A DNA stretch of 64,000 nt from Pseudoflavonifractor intestinihominis (GTDB lineage: Bacteria; Bacillota; Clostridia; Oscillospirales; Oscillospiraceae), in contig NZ_JBBMFK010000013.1 in assembly GCF_040096055.1 (NCBI RefSeq), forward strand, positions 50,481 to 114,480. The letters are read 5' to 3'. Position 1 is the stretch's first letter. Every line of letters begins with the position of its first letter. The position numbers and the translations under genes were made by a program. Under the pieces are notes generated by a model, which had not been told where the DNA came from, searched no databases, and saw only the letters and a program-made list of their open reading frames with translations. Positions 43,410-53,114 of the stretch are shown here, piece by piece.

Positions 43410-43930
43410 AACGGGAACACCGGCTCTACAACATCATCCTCCCCATATGGCTGCTGATCCTCTTCCCTGAAATTTGGTTGATCCTGCTGCCCGGCAACCT
43501 CATCGTCGACTGCCTGGTGCTCTTCCTCACCCTGCTGGCTTTAAAACATCAGGGCAAGGGCAGGGTGATGAAGAAGCTGTGGTGGAAATTCTGGCTGCTG
43601 GGCTTTGCCGCCGACGCGGTGGGCGTGGCGTGGATGTTCCTGGGCCTGCTGCCCGCGTGGATCGCCGGTTCCGGGCAAGTAGGGGAGCTGCCTGCCATCG
43701 TGGCCGCCTGGGAGGACTCGGTGGGCCACATCACCCACAGCGCCTTTGCCCACCCTGCCGCCTTCGCCTGGACCCTGATTGGCGTGGCCCTGGCCGGGGC
43801 GTGCATCTACTTCTTCGATAAAAAAGCCATGGGCAGGTGTGAACTGCTCACCCCCCGCGAGAAGCATATCATTGCCCTGACCATGGCCGTGATCACCGCC
43901 CCCTGGCTCTTCTTCATCCCCATGTACTGA
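43406..43930 (+). CDS. Membrane protein of the LytTR operon, function unknown
   Basis: 174 residues, about four or five transmembrane segments (LYNIILPIWLLILFPEIWLILL at the start; WLLGFAADAVGVAWMFLGLL in the middle; TMAVITAPWLFFIPMY at the end). ATG lies inside ATGA at the end of the DUF3021 gene and GAGGAG is upstream, so it is translationally coupled. I recognise no family. It may be an output of the LytTR system. Confidence 0.72.
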   Translation: MKREHRLYNIILPIWLLILFPEIWLILLPGNLIVDCLVLFLTLLALKHQGKGRVMKKLWWKFWLLGFAADAVGVAWMFLGLLPAWIAGSGQVGELPAIVAAWEDSVGHITHSAFAHPAAFAWTLIGVALAGACIYFFDKKAMGRCELLTPREKHIIALTMAVITAPWLFFIPMY

Positions 43931-43955
43931 ACGGCTTTAGAAATGAGGTGTTGTT

Positions 43956-44345
43956 ATGGCTCCCATGCGTGAAACGGCAAACCGCGTCCTGCTGTCCCTC
44001 ACCCTGATCTCCTTTGCCGCCTACGCCGCCATTTTCGCCACGGCCTTTTGGGATCTCCCGCTGGATATCCCCCCGTGGCATCAGCTCCTGCTGCTGTACG
44101 CCCACTTTATTCCCATGTTCTTCCTGGAGCTGCTCCTGTGCCGGACGGCGAAGTTGCGGTGGCGCATCCTCCTGCCCGCCGCCCTGCTGGCCGTCCCCGG
44201 GCTGTGGTTTGTGGCCTCCGCCGAGTGGTATGTCCTGGCATGGGTCCTGGCGGGCTGGTGGTGCGTGTCCCCGGTGCTGGGCTGCCTGGCCGTCTGGGTA
44301 GTGTGGGCAATTTCACGGCGGGTGAACCGGCCCAAGCCAATATGA
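43956..44345 (+). CDS. Small membrane protein of the LytTR operon
   Basis: 129 residues with four hydrophobic segments (about 10-32, 44-62, 70-88, 93-120). Starts 25 bases after the preceding gene with GAGGTG as RBS. Not assigned to a family. Position makes it the last gene of the LytTR/DUF3021 operon. Confidence 0.65.
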   Translation: MAPMRETANRVLLSLTLISFAAYAAIFATAFWDLPLDIPPWHQLLLLYAHFIPMFFLELLLCRTAKLRWRILLPAALLAVPGLWFVASAEWYVLAWVLAGWWCVSPVLGCLAVWVVWAISRRVNRPKPI

Positions 44346-44410
44346 GTGCAGGCCGCCCCGGGCTTCACCGTCCGGAGCGGCTTTTTTCTCCTCCAATCCC
44401 CTCGGAGTGG

Positions 44411-44439
44411 TTGCAAATTCTGAGGAAAACGGCTATACT
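44411..44439 (+). promoter_or_regulatory. Promoter of asnS
   Basis: TTGCAA (44411-44416), 17-base spacer, TATACT (44434-44439). The leader is only about 30 bases, too short for a T-box. Confidence 0.75.
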
Positions 44440-44474
44440 TAGAGGCAACTGCAAAGAATCGAGGAGGATTCGCT

Positions 44475-45869
<1,395 letters not shown>

Positions 45870-45879
45870 GAAAATGCAT

Positions 45880-45916
45880 AAAAACGGCGCTCTCCCGTTG
45901 GGAGAGCGCCGTTTTT
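45880..45916. terminator. Bidirectional terminator after asnS
   Basis: 17-bp stem AAAAACGGCGCTCTCCC, loop GTT, matching arm ending in TTTTT. Confidence 0.93.
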
Positions 45917-45924
45917 GCTGTCTT

Positions 45925-46704
45925 TTAGTGGTATCTGGAGAGGAACTGCTTGGTCCGCTCCTCCCGGGGGTTCTCGATGACCTGCCGGGCGGAGCCCTGC
46001 TCCACGATGAGGCCGCCGTCCATAAAGATGACCTGATCCGCCACGTCCCGGGCAAAGGCCATCTCGTGGGTGACGATGATCATGGTGGTGTGCTGGTCGG
46101 CCAGGCCCCGGATGACCTTGAGCACCTCGCCGGTCAGCTCCGGGTCCAGGGCGGAGGTGGGCTCGTCAAAGCAGAGGATGTCCGGCTTGAGGGCCAGGGC
46201 CCGGGCGATGGCCACCCGCTGCTGCTGGCCGCCTGAGAGCTGGTGGGGGTAGTGCCCCGCCCGCTCGGCCAGGCCCATCCGCTCCAGCAGCGCCTGCCCC
46301 TCCCGCTCGATGTCGGCAAAGATCTGCTTCTTGTTCTGCTTGAAGTCGGGCCGCTCCCGCGCCAGCAGCTGGCTGGCCAGCGTCACGTTCTGGAGGGCCG
46401 TGTACTGTGGGAACAGGTTGAAGGACTGGAACACCAGTCCGAAGTGGAGCCGCTTCTTGCGCACCTCGTTCTCCCGCTGGGTGGCCGGGTCGGCGGCGTC
46501 AAACAGGGTCTCCCCGTTGACCAGGATCTTCCCCTTGTTGGGGGTCTCCAGGAAATTCAGGCAGCGCAGCAGGGTGGTCTTGCCGCTGCCCGAGGAGCCG
46601 ATGATGGCCAGGGCCTGGCCCTGGTCCAGGGAAAAGCTGATGTCCTCCAGCACCCGGGTGGCCCCAAAGTGCTTTTCAATGTGCTGTACTTCCAAAACCG
46701 GCAT
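45925..46704 (-). CDS. Polar amino-acid ABC transporter ATPase
   Basis: 259 residues. Walker A GSSGSGKTT, Q-loop VFQSFNLFPQ, signature LSGGQQQRVAIARAL, Walker B ILCFDEPTSALDPE and the switch His in VTHEMAFARDVAD, as in GlnQ/HisP-type importers. ATG 46704 has GGAGG 8 bases upstream; an in-frame GTG at 46713 overlaps that RBS. Last gene of an SBP-permease-ATPase operon. Confidence 0.93.
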   Translation of the reverse strand: MPVLEVQHIEKHFGATRVLEDISFSLDQGQALAIIGSSGSGKTTLLRCLNFLETPNKGKILVNGETLFDAADPATQRENEVRKKRLHFGLVFQSFNLFPQYTALQNVTLASQLLARERPDFKQNKKQIFADIEREGQALLERMGLAERAGHYPHQLSGGQQQRVAIARALALKPDILCFDEPTSALDPELTGEVLKVIRGLADQHTTMIIVTHEMAFARDVADQVIFMDGGLIVEQGSARQVIENPREERTKQFLSRYH

Positions 46705-46717
46705 GGGGCGCACCTCC

Positions 46718-47356
46718 TTACTTGAAGTAGTCCATCTTCTTCTCGAACCAGTTCAGCAGCAGGGTAAGGATGCCGCTGATGGCCAGATAGAACACGGCGG
46801 TGTAGAACAGGGGCCAGATCATGCCCTTTTTGATGTAGGACTCGCCCATCCAAATGATCTCATACACCGAGATGACCCGCACCAGGGCGGTGTCCTTCAC
46901 CAGGGTGATGAACTCGTTGCCCATGGGGGGGACGATGCGCTTGATGACCTGGAGCAGGGTGACCTTGAAGAAGATCTGGCTGCGGGTCATGCCCAGCACC
47001 AGACCGGCCTCCCGCTGGCCCGCCGGCACACCCTGGATGCCGCCCCGGTAGATCTCGGAGAAATAGCAGGCGTAGTTGATGGTGAAGGTCACCACCGCGG
47101 CGGTGAACCGGGGCAGCAGGGGCAGGCCGAACATCAGCCCCGGCCCGTAGAACACGATCATGATCTGGAGCATCAGGGGGGTGCCCCGGATGATCCAGAC
47201 CACGGTCTTGACCACCGCCCGCAGGGGGGTGAACCGGCTCATGGAGCCCAGGGAGATGATGAGGCCCAGGGGCAGCGCGAACAGAAGGGTGAGGGCGAAC
47301 AGCTCCAGGGTGACCACCAGGCCATCCAGCAGCGTGAGGGATACAGACAGAAGCAT
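46718..47356 (-). CDS. Polar amino-acid ABC transporter permease
   Basis: 212 residues with about five transmembrane segments. It begins with a HisM-type leader helix and has YFSEIYRGGIQGVPAGQREAGLVLGMTRSQ, the EAA loop that contacts the ATPase. It lies 13 bases upstream of the ATPase gene. Confidence 0.92.
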   Translation of the reverse strand: MLLSVSLTLLDGLVVTLELFALTLLFALPLGLIISLGSMSRFTPLRAVVKTVVWIIRGTPLMLQIMIVFYGPGLMFGLPLLPRFTAAVVTFTINYACYFSEIYRGGIQGVPAGQREAGLVLGMTRSQIFFKVTLLQVIKRIVPPMGNEFITLVKDTALVRVISVYEIIWMGESYIKKGMIWPLFYTAVFYLAISGILTLLLNWFEKKMDYFK

Positions 47357-47385
47357 AGGCTTTTTCCTCTCTATGACCGGGGAAA

Positions 47386-47412
47386 GGCAGAGGGCCGTAA
47401 CGGCCCTCTGCC
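47386..47412 (-). other. Intra-operon stem-loop between SBP and permease genes
   Basis: Perfect 12-bp stem GGCAGAGGGCCG / CGGCCCTCTGCC with loop TAA. On the minus strand it is followed by TTTCCCC rather than a T-run, so it probably tunes transcript stability or partial termination after the SBP gene. Confidence 0.7.
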
Positions 47413-47431
47413 CTGTTCCCTCAGCGTGATG

Positions 47432-48289
47432 TTACTTCTCGATGACGGACTCCTGTACGCCGTAGGTGGTGGCCGTCTCCATGACGGTGCCGGTGTCATA
47501 GGCCTCCTTCCAGAAGGTGTTGAAGGCCTCGGTCAGGTCGGAGCCCTGGCGGAATGCCACGCCGTACTCCTCGTCGTTGAGCTGCACGGTATAGGTCAGG
47601 TCGGGATAGCTGGTGCCCTCGCCGATCATGGCGCCCGCCATCAGCAGGTCGATGACGCAGGCGTCGGAGGCGCCGGAGGCCACCTCCATCAGGGCGTCGG
47701 CCTGGGTGCTCTTGGCCACGTAGCTCAGGCCCAGGGCGTCCAGCTGCTCGGCGCCGGCGGAGCCGTTCTCCACGGCGAAGTTCAGCCCGCTCAGGCTCTC
47801 CTGGGTCTGGTAGTCCTCCGCCTTGTCCACGGGAACCACCACCACCTGGCCGTTGCGGCAGTAGGGCTCGGAGACGGAGGCGCCGGCCTCCACCTCGTCG
47901 TTGATGGTCATGCCGTTCCAGATGACGTCAATACCCTTGGTGTCCAGCTCCATCAGCTTGTTGTCCCAGTTGATCTCCAGGAACTCCACTTCCACGCCCA
48001 GGCTCTCGGCAAAGGCCTTGGCCATGTCGGCGTCAAAGCCGATCCACTCGCCGTTCTCGTCCTTATAGTCCATGGGGGCGAAGTCGGTCATGCCCACCAC
48101 CAGGGTGCCCTTGTCCTTCACATACTGCATATCGCTCTCCGCCACGGCCTGAGAGCCGCTGGGAGCGGGAGACCCGGAGGGCGTGCCGGCATCTCCGCCG
48201 GTATCGCCGCCCGTGGGAGTGGAGCAGGCGGTCAGGGTCGCTGCGGTCGCCAGCGCCAGAGCAAGGGCCAGCCATCTTTTCAGCTTCAT
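47432..48289 (-). CDS. Amino-acid ABC transporter substrate-binding lipoprotein
   Basis: 285 residues with lipobox LTAC (Cys at about residue 22) and a Gly/Ser/Pro linker. The SBP_bac_3 fold is clear: LVVGMTDFAPMDYKDENGEWIGFDADMAKAFAE, then VIWNGMTINDE and FRQGSDLTEAFN near the end. Binds a polar amino acid; which one is not decided by the sequence. First gene of the operon, transcribed away from the lysine riboswitch. Confidence 0.92.
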   Translation of the reverse strand: MKLKRWLALALALATAATLTACSTPTGGDTGGDAGTPSGSPAPSGSQAVAESDMQYVKDKGTLVVGMTDFAPMDYKDENGEWIGFDADMAKAFAESLGVEVEFLEINWDNKLMELDTKGIDVIWNGMTINDEVEAGASVSEPYCRNGQVVVVPVDKAEDYQTQESLSGLNFAVENGSAGAEQLDALGLSYVAKSTQADALMEVASGASDACVIDLLMAGAMIGEGTSYPDLTYTVQLNDEEYGVAFRQGSDLTEAFNTFWKEAYDTGTVMETATTYGVQESVIEK

Positions 48290-48339
48290 GATATATCCTC
48301 CTTCTGTCAGGCGCCGGTGATTCGCCTTCTTGCTTTAGT

Positions 48340-48368
48340 ATACTACCATGATAAATTATTGGTGTAAA
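48340..48368 (-). promoter_or_regulatory. Probable promoter of the amino-acid ABC operon
   Basis: Minus strand TTTACA (48363-48368), 17-base spacer, TAGTAT (48340-48345). Confidence 0.5.
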
Positions 48369-48430
48369 GATGTATTTCAAAAATCGTCATATCGCACAAA
48401 GCCTTACCGCGCAAAAAGGCGGATTCAGCC

Positions 48431-48459
48431 TTGACAATCCCTGGAACCCATGATAGGAT
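48431..48459 (+). promoter_or_regulatory. Promoter of the lysine riboswitch transcript
   Basis: TTGACA (48431-48436), 17-base spacer, TAGGAT (48454-48459), ending about 15 bases before the riboswitch. Confidence 0.75.
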
Positions 48460-48471
48460 ACTTACGCTTCT

Positions 48472-48645
48472 TTAATAAGAGGATAGAGGCGCGGTACGCA
48501 TGCGTACTCCGGGACAAGGCCAGGCAGCCGTCCCGCGGGGAGAGGGCGCACCGCCGAAGGTCGCTTCGCCTGCCTGGGCGGCGCGGCCTGGGCCGTACGG
48601 GAACACCGTCCGGACTGTCACAGCATGTGGAGCGCTATCCTGAGG
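48472..48645 (+). ncRNA. Lysine riboswitch (L box)
   Basis: The stretch begins GGATAGAGGCGCGG (48481-) and ends CTGTCACAGCATGTGGAGCG then CTATCC (48635-48640). GGATAG pairs with CTATCC to form P1. Conserved core pieces AGAGGCGCG, CCGCCGAAGG and the 3' CTGTCAC...GTGGAGCGCTA fit the L-box consensus as I know it. It is followed by a hairpin and terminator and then an NhaC-type transporter gene, a known kind of lysine riboswitch target (LysW). Confidence 0.88.
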
Positions 48646-48719
48646 TCCCCGTTTTTTTCTATGTGCGGGGACCCCTGGTTTTTGCCATGGGCGCTTCCAT
48701 CAGCGCCCATGGCTTTTTT
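48641..48719 (+). terminator. Riboswitch expression platform
   Basis: GGTCCCCG pairs with CGGGGACC across a T-rich loop (about 48644-48673). Then a perfect 11-bp stem GCCATGGGCGC (48684-48694) / GCGCCCATGGC (48703-48713) is followed by T6. High lysine would favour termination here. Confidence 0.85.
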
Positions 48720-48775
48720 CGTTGGCGCAACAGGGGCATGTGTGCGCCCCGGCAACATTTTATGGAGGGAAAAAT

Positions 48776-50503
48776 ATGAGAGCAAGAAGAACCTGGCTCG
48801 CCAGGGCTGCGCTGCTGCTGATGCTGCTCTTCGCCCTGACGACCACCGCCTTCGCCGCCGGTGACCCCACCGACGAGACAGGCACCAAGATGATCGAGTG
48901 CACCGACTGCGGCACTCTGGGCGTGGTCCTCAACGACGCGGGCGAGGCCGTCACCTGTGAGACTTGCGGCGGCACCGGCTATGTCCAATCCCCCAGCAAT
49001 TTCTTCAACACCATCTGGTCCCTGCTGCCCCCGGTCATTGCCATCGCCCTGGCCTTGATCACCAAGGAGGTCTACTCCTCACTCTTTATCGGTATTGTGG
49101 TGGGCGGCCTGCTCTACTCCAATTTCTCCTTTGAGGGCACCCTGACCCACGTATTCAGCGACGGCATCGTGTCCGTCCTGTCCGACAGCTACAACGTGGG
49201 CATCCTCATCTTCCTGGTCATCCTGGGCACCATGGTGGCCCTGATGAACAAGGCCGGCGCCTCCGCCGCCTTCGGCCGCTGGGCCCAGAAGAACATCAAG
49301 ACCCGCGCCGGCGCCCAGCTGGCCTCCATCGTCCTGGGCTGCCTCATCTTCATCGACGACTATTTCAACTGCCTCACCGTGGGCTCCGTCATGCGGCCCA
49401 TCACCGACAAGCACCAGGTCTCCCGCGCCAAGCTGGCCTACATCATCGACGCCACCGCCGCCCCTGTGTGCATCATCGCCCCCATCTCCTCCTGGGCCGC
49501 CGCCGTGGCCAGCTTCGCTGAGGAGGGCCAGGGCCTGAACCTGTTCATCCGCGCCATCCCCTACAACTTCTACGCCCTGTTCACCATCGTGATGATGCTG
49601 GGCCTGGTGTTCATGAAGGTGGACTTCGGCCCCATGGCCAAGTTCGAGAAGAACGCCATTGAGAAGGGCGACCTGTTCTCCGGTTCCAACCCCTACGCCA
49701 TGCTGGACGAGGACATCGAGGAGGGCAAGGGCCGGGTCATCGACCTGGTGCTGCCCATCCTGGTGCTGGTGGTGTGCTGCGTCATCGGCATGATCTACTC
49801 CGGCGGCTTCTTCTCCGGCTCCAACTTCGTGGAGGCCTTCTCCAACTCCGACGCCTCCGTGGGCCTGATGCTGGGCTCCGCCTTCGGCCTGCTCTTCACC
49901 CTGGTCTACTACGCCGCCCGCCGCGCCATGTCCTTCAAGGACATGATGGGCAGCATCCCCGAGGGCTTCAAGGCCATGGTCCCCGCCATCCTCATCCTCA
50001 CCTTCGCCTGGAGCCTGAAGGGTATGACCGACTCCCTGGGCGCCAAGTACTTTGTCCGTGACTTCGTCCGCAGCGCCGAGCACCTGCAGATGTTCCTGCC
50101 CGTCATCGTGTTCGTCATCGGCTGCCTGCTGGCCTTCGCCACCGGCACCAGCTGGGGCACCTTCGGCATCCTGATCCCCATCGTGCAGAACGTGTTCTCC
50201 ATGAACGACCCCCTGGCCATCATCTGCATCTCCGCCTGCATGGCCGGCGCCGTGTGCGGCGACCACTGCTCCCCCATCTCCGACACCACCATCATGGCCT
50301 CCGCAGGCGCCCAGTGCGACCACGTCAACCACGTGTCGACACAGTTGCCCTACGCCATCTCCTGCGCGGCCATAGCGGGCATCTCCTACCTGCTGGCCGG
50401 CCTGCTGGCCGCCAACGGTGCCCCCGGCATCATCGCCCTGCCTGTGGGCGCTGTGCTCATGCTGCTCTTCCTGGCCTTTATGAAGAAGCGCCAGACCGCC
50501 TGA
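48776..50503 (+). CDS. NhaC-family antiporter, probable lysine transporter
   Basis: 575 residues. An N-terminal signal-like segment (residues 5-28) is followed by a short Cys4 module (Cys42, Cys45, Cys61, Cys64: CTDC...CETC) and then about eleven or twelve transmembrane segments of the NhaC/LysW type (IFIDDYFNCLTVGSVMRPITD, ATAAPVCIIAPISSWAA, GTSWGTFGILIPI, DHCSPISDTTIMAS). The lysine riboswitch in its leader points to lysine uptake or exchange with Na+ or H+. The extracellular DnaJ-like Cys4 module is unusual in this family. ATG 48776 has GGAGGG 7 bases upstream. Confidence 0.88.
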   Translation: MRARRTWLARAALLLMLLFALTTTAFAAGDPTDETGTKMIECTDCGTLGVVLNDAGEAVTCETCGGTGYVQSPSNFFNTIWSLLPPVIAIALALITKEVYSSLFIGIVVGGLLYSNFSFEGTLTHVFSDGIVSVLSDSYNVGILIFLVILGTMVALMNKAGASAAFGRWAQKNIKTRAGAQLASIVLGCLIFIDDYFNCLTVGSVMRPITDKHQVSRAKLAYIIDATAAPVCIIAPISSWAAAVASFAEEGQGLNLFIRAIPYNFYALFTIVMMLGLVFMKVDFGPMAKFEKNAIEKGDLFSGSNPYAMLDEDIEEGKGRVIDLVLPILVLVVCCVIGMIYSGGFFSGSNFVEAFSNSDASVGLMLGSAFGLLFTLVYYAARRAMSFKDMMGSIPEGFKAMVPAILILTFAWSLKGMTDSLGAKYFVRDFVRSAEHLQMFLPVIVFVIGCLLAFATGTSWGTFGILIPIVQNVFSMNDPLAIICISACMAGAVCGDHCSPISDTTIMASAGAQCDHVNHVSTQLPYAISCAAIAGISYLLAGLLAANGAPGIIALPVGAVLMLLFLAFMKKRQTA

Positions 50504-50514
50504 GCCTGACCTGT

Positions 50515-50554
50515 AAAAAAAGGCCGCCTCATCGTCTGATGAGGCGGCCTTTTT
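50515..50554. terminator. Terminator after the NhaC-type gene
   Basis: GGCCGCCTCATC (50522-50533), loop GTCT, GATGAGGCGGCC then T5; A-run on the other side makes it bidirectional. Confidence 0.92.
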
Positions 50555-50568
50555 GTCGGACAGGGGCT

Positions 50569-50703
50569 TTACTCCTTCTCCGCTTTCTCCCGCGCTTCCT
50601 TCTCCTGGATGGCCCGGATGGCGTAATCCACGGCGGCGAGAGAACGGGGGGTGCAGTACTGCTGGATCTTCAGCAGCTCCTGGATGGCTTCGTGTGCAGT
50701 CAT
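50569..50703 (-). CDS. Small hypothetical protein (44 aa)
   Basis: A 44-residue ORF with one amphipathic helix-rich sequence (HEAIQELLKIQQYCTPRSLAAVDYAIRAIQEKEA), highly charged at the C-terminus. ATG 50703 has AAGGAG about 10 bases upstream. It stands between a terminator and the ABC operon. No family recognised; small size keeps confidence low. Confidence 0.5.
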   Translation of the reverse strand: MTAHEAIQELLKIQQYCTPRSLAAVDYAIRAIQEKEAREKAEKE

Positions 50704-50771
50704 GATCCCCACGCTCCTTCCCTTTTTCTTCCTCCAGTTTACCACAGGGCAGGGCATGGGCGCAAGAGGCC

Positions 50772-51413
50772 TTACAGCTCCTTCTTCTCAAAAATCCCAC
50801 GGGCGATAAAGTAGGAGATGATATAGCCTCCGATGGTCAGCAGAACCAGCAGACCGGGCAGGGCCAGGAAGAACCACTCGGGGATGACAATGCCGTCCAT
50901 CGTCTCGGCCAGCTGGCCCAGCAGCAGGATTCCGCCGAAGATAGCGACAAAGATGATGATGCTGATGACACGGCTCTTCTCCGCGCCGAACTTGATGAAC
51001 ACAGGGAGAATCACGGCGTCAATGAGGATGGAGATAAGCGTGCAGATTAGCAGCCCGATGAGCATCTCGTCCACAGCCCCCAGCTCCGGCTTCAACATGA
51101 GTACGGCCACCACCAGCACAGCGGAGAAGGCCGCCGCTAGCAGCACAGCGAGCAGGGAAAAGACGTACTTGCCTGCCACAACGCCGCGACGTCCGGCAGG
51201 GGTGGCGGCGGCGTACTTGTTCCACCGGGCCAGGTCGTCGTAGGCAAAGGTGGACATGGGCACCAGCATGCCGATGAGCACGGTCATGGTGTACATGATG
51301 GCCGTGGGCATGATTTCCATTACAGCCAGTACTGTATACATGATAAAAAACGCAATGTAATATCCCAGCTGCTTGCGCTGGACCAGAAAATCCTTATAAA
51401 CCATTCCCATCAT
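50772..51413 (-). CDS. ABC-2 type transporter permease
   Basis: 213 residues with six transmembrane segments (YYIAFFIMYTVLAVMEIMPTA, MTVLIGMLVPMSTFAYDD...). The block STFAYDDLARWNKYAAATPAGRRGVVAGKYVFS is characteristic of the ABC-2 permease family found with YtrA/PmtR-type GntR regulators. It overlaps the ATPase gene by 4 bases. Likely exports a membrane-active peptide or other toxic compound. Confidence 0.85.
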   Translation of the reverse strand: MMGMVYKDFLVQRKQLGYYIAFFIMYTVLAVMEIMPTAIMYTMTVLIGMLVPMSTFAYDDLARWNKYAAATPAGRRGVVAGKYVFSLLAVLLAAAFSAVLVVAVLMLKPELGAVDEMLIGLLICTLISILIDAVILPVFIKFGAEKSRVISIIIFVAIFGGILLLGQLAETMDGIVIPEWFFLALPGLLVLLTIGGYIISYFIARGIFEKKEL

Positions 51414-52273
51414 GACGCTACATCCCCCTTCGCGGTAAAGACCATGATCTCGTCCAGGGTCACCCGGTCCACGGTCAGCTCCGGGTAGAGCCGGACAAAC
51501 TTCTCCCGGTCCCGTACCAGGGCCTCACAGCTGAACTGGCTCTCCCGCACGCCCACCAGGAAGGCCCGGTCCACCTTGTCCAGGTCGGCTCTGCCGCACA
51601 CCAGGCGGCCGTACTCCTCCAGCAGCTCGTCCTTGGCCCCCTGGAGGGCCACCTTGCCCTTGTGGAGGTAGACCACGTAGTCCGCCGCCTTCTCCAGGTC
51701 GGTGGTGATGTGGCTGGAGATGAGGATGGCATGGTCCTCGTCCCGTACAAAGTCCAGGAACTGGTCCAGAATCTCGTCCCGCACCACCGGGTCCAGGCCG
51801 CCGGTGGCCTCGTCCAGAATGAGCAGCCGGGGCCTGGCCGACAGGGCCGCCGCAATGGACAGCTTCATCTTCATGCCCCGGGAGTAGTCCTTCAGGAGCT
51901 TTTTCTCCGGCAGGTCGAACTTCTTCAGCAGCTGTTCAAAGAACCGCTGGTCCCAGTTCTTATAGATCCGGCGGAGGATTTTCCCCACATCGCCGGAGCG
52001 CAGGGTGTCGTGGAAGGTGGACTCGTCCAGCACCACCCCGATCTCCTCCTTGGCCGCCCGCTCGTCGGCGATGTTGTCCCGGCCCAGCAGCACAATCTCC
52101 CCGCCGTCCCGGCGGATCAGGTTCAGAATGCATTTGATGGTGGTGGATTTTCCGGCGCCGTTCTCGCCGATCAGGCCCACAACCGTGCCCATGGGCACGT
52201 CGAAGGACACGTCGTCCAGCTTGAAGCTGCCGTAATCTTTGGTGAGATGGCGGATTTCAATGGCGTTTTCCAT
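51410..52273 (-). CDS. ABC transporter ATPase of the YtrA/PmtR-type operon
   Basis: 287 residues. Walker A GENGAGKST, signature DYSRGMKMKLSIAAALS (variant, LSxGM-type), Walker B LLILDEATGGLDPVV and the switch His in ISSHITTDLE. A C-terminal extension of about 80 residues follows the ATPase core. ATG 52273 has GGAGAC 5-6 bases upstream; an ATG at 52288 has no RBS. It starts 1 base after the GntR stop codon. Confidence 0.88.
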   Translation of the reverse strand: MENAIEIRHLTKDYGSFKLDDVSFDVPMGTVVGLIGENGAGKSTTIKCILNLIRRDGGEIVLLGRDNIADERAAKEEIGVVLDESTFHDTLRSGDVGKILRRIYKNWDQRFFEQLLKKFDLPEKKLLKDYSRGMKMKLSIAAALSARPRLLILDEATGGLDPVVRDEILDQFLDFVRDEDHAILISSHITTDLEKAADYVVYLHKGKVALQGAKDELLEEYGRLVCGRADLDKVDRAFLVGVRESQFSCEALVRDREKFVRLYPELTVDRVTLDEIMVFTAKGDVAS

Positions 52274-52274
52274 A

Positions 52275-52649
52275 TTATTCGTCTCCATACAGGATGTTGA
52301 GGGTGTCGGTCATCTCCTCCAGGGTGATGCCGCCCACTTTGGCGGCCTCCACAGCCCTGGTCAGGTGCTCCTCCACCCGGCGGAGGGTCTCCTCACGGGC
52401 CAGCGCCGGGTCCTGGGGCGCCACAAAGCATCCCTTCCCCGGGACCGTGGTAATGAACCCCTCACGCTCCAGCTCTTCATAGGCTCGTTTCGTGGTGATG
52501 ACGGAAATGCGCAGCTCCCTGGCCAGCAGCCGCATGGAGGGGAGGGCCTCCCCCTCCTTCAGCTCACCCCGCAGGATCAGGCCCTTGATCTGCCGGGTGA
52601 TCTGGTCGTAGATGGGCACCCCGCCGGCATTGCTGATGATAATATCCAT
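52275..52649 (-). CDS. YtrA-like GntR-family regulator
   Basis: 124 residues: N-terminal GntR winged helix (PIYDQITRQIKGLILRGELKEGEALPSMRLLARELRIS...TTKRAYEELEREGFI) and a short C-terminal helical dimer domain, as in YtrA/PmtR. Represses the ABC operon it leads. ATG 52649 has GAGG 8 bases upstream. Confidence 0.9.
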   Translation of the reverse strand: MDIIISNAGGVPIYDQITRQIKGLILRGELKEGEALPSMRLLARELRISVITTKRAYEELEREGFITTVPGKGCFVAPQDPALAREETLRRVEEHLTRAVEAAKVGGITLEEMTDTLNILYGDE

Positions 52650-52666
52650 TCGGTGCACCTCGTTTT

Positions 52667-52718
52667 ACTGTGTATACTCATCATATACAGTATAAACACA
52701 GATAACAGCCGCTGTCAA
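52667..52718 (-). promoter_or_regulatory. Promoter and likely GntR operator
   Basis: Minus strand TTGACA (52713-52718), 18-base spacer, TATACT (52689-52694). An inverted repeat ACTGTGTATA (52667-52676) / CATATACAGT (52682-52691) with 8 of 10 pairs covers the start site, as expected for autorepression. Confidence 0.75.
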
Positions 52719-52790
52719 TAGGGAGACGTAAAATTTCTATTCCGCCGAAAACGCAGATGGCCGCGCCCAATGGCGCGGCCATCTGTCAAT

Positions 52791-53114
52791 TCAGTTCTCC
52801 TCTTGGGCGTTGAGCAGGCTGGCGGCCCCGTACCGCAGGCAGCGGCGCAGGCGGCGCTCGCCCCGCTTGATGGTGCGGGAGACGGTGGACTTGTCCACCC
52901 CCAGCCGCTCCCCGATCTCCCGCATGTTGAGGCCCTCGGCATAGTAGAGCAGCAGGGCCCGCCGCTGATGGGGGGTCACGTCCTCCTGAAGGGCCCGGAT
53001 CAGGTTGCGCCGCAGCCGGGAACGCTGGGCCCGGTTGTCCTCCGCCATAGTCCTGGCGTACACCGCCATGTCCGCGGCGTAGGCGCCGCCCCTCTTATAT
53101 CGCGTATTTGACAT
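52791..53114 (-). CDS. Sigma-70 region 4-like DNA-binding protein
   Basis: 107 residues. The C-terminal half is a sigma region 4-type helix-turn-helix (LQEDVTPHQRRALLLYYAEGLNMREIGERLGVDKSTVSRTIKRGERRLRRCL). There is no region 2. Such short proteins are common as phage-like late regulators and as small regulators in Clostridia. ATG 53114 has GGGGGT about 9 bases upstream. It overlaps the next upstream gene by 20 bases. Confidence 0.78.
   Translation of the reverse strand: MSNTRYKRGGAYAADMAVYARTMAEDNRAQRSRLRRNLIRALQEDVTPHQRRALLLYYAEGLNMREIGERLGVDKSTVSRTIKRGERRLRRCLRYGAASLLNAQEEN

Noticed and set aside
44440..44474. T-box before asnS
   Set aside because: The leader from the promoter is only about 30 bases long, far too short.
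49079..50800. 573-codon minus-strand frame over the NhaC-type gene
   Set aside because: Asp/Gly/His-rich shadow of a membrane protein gene; no domain.
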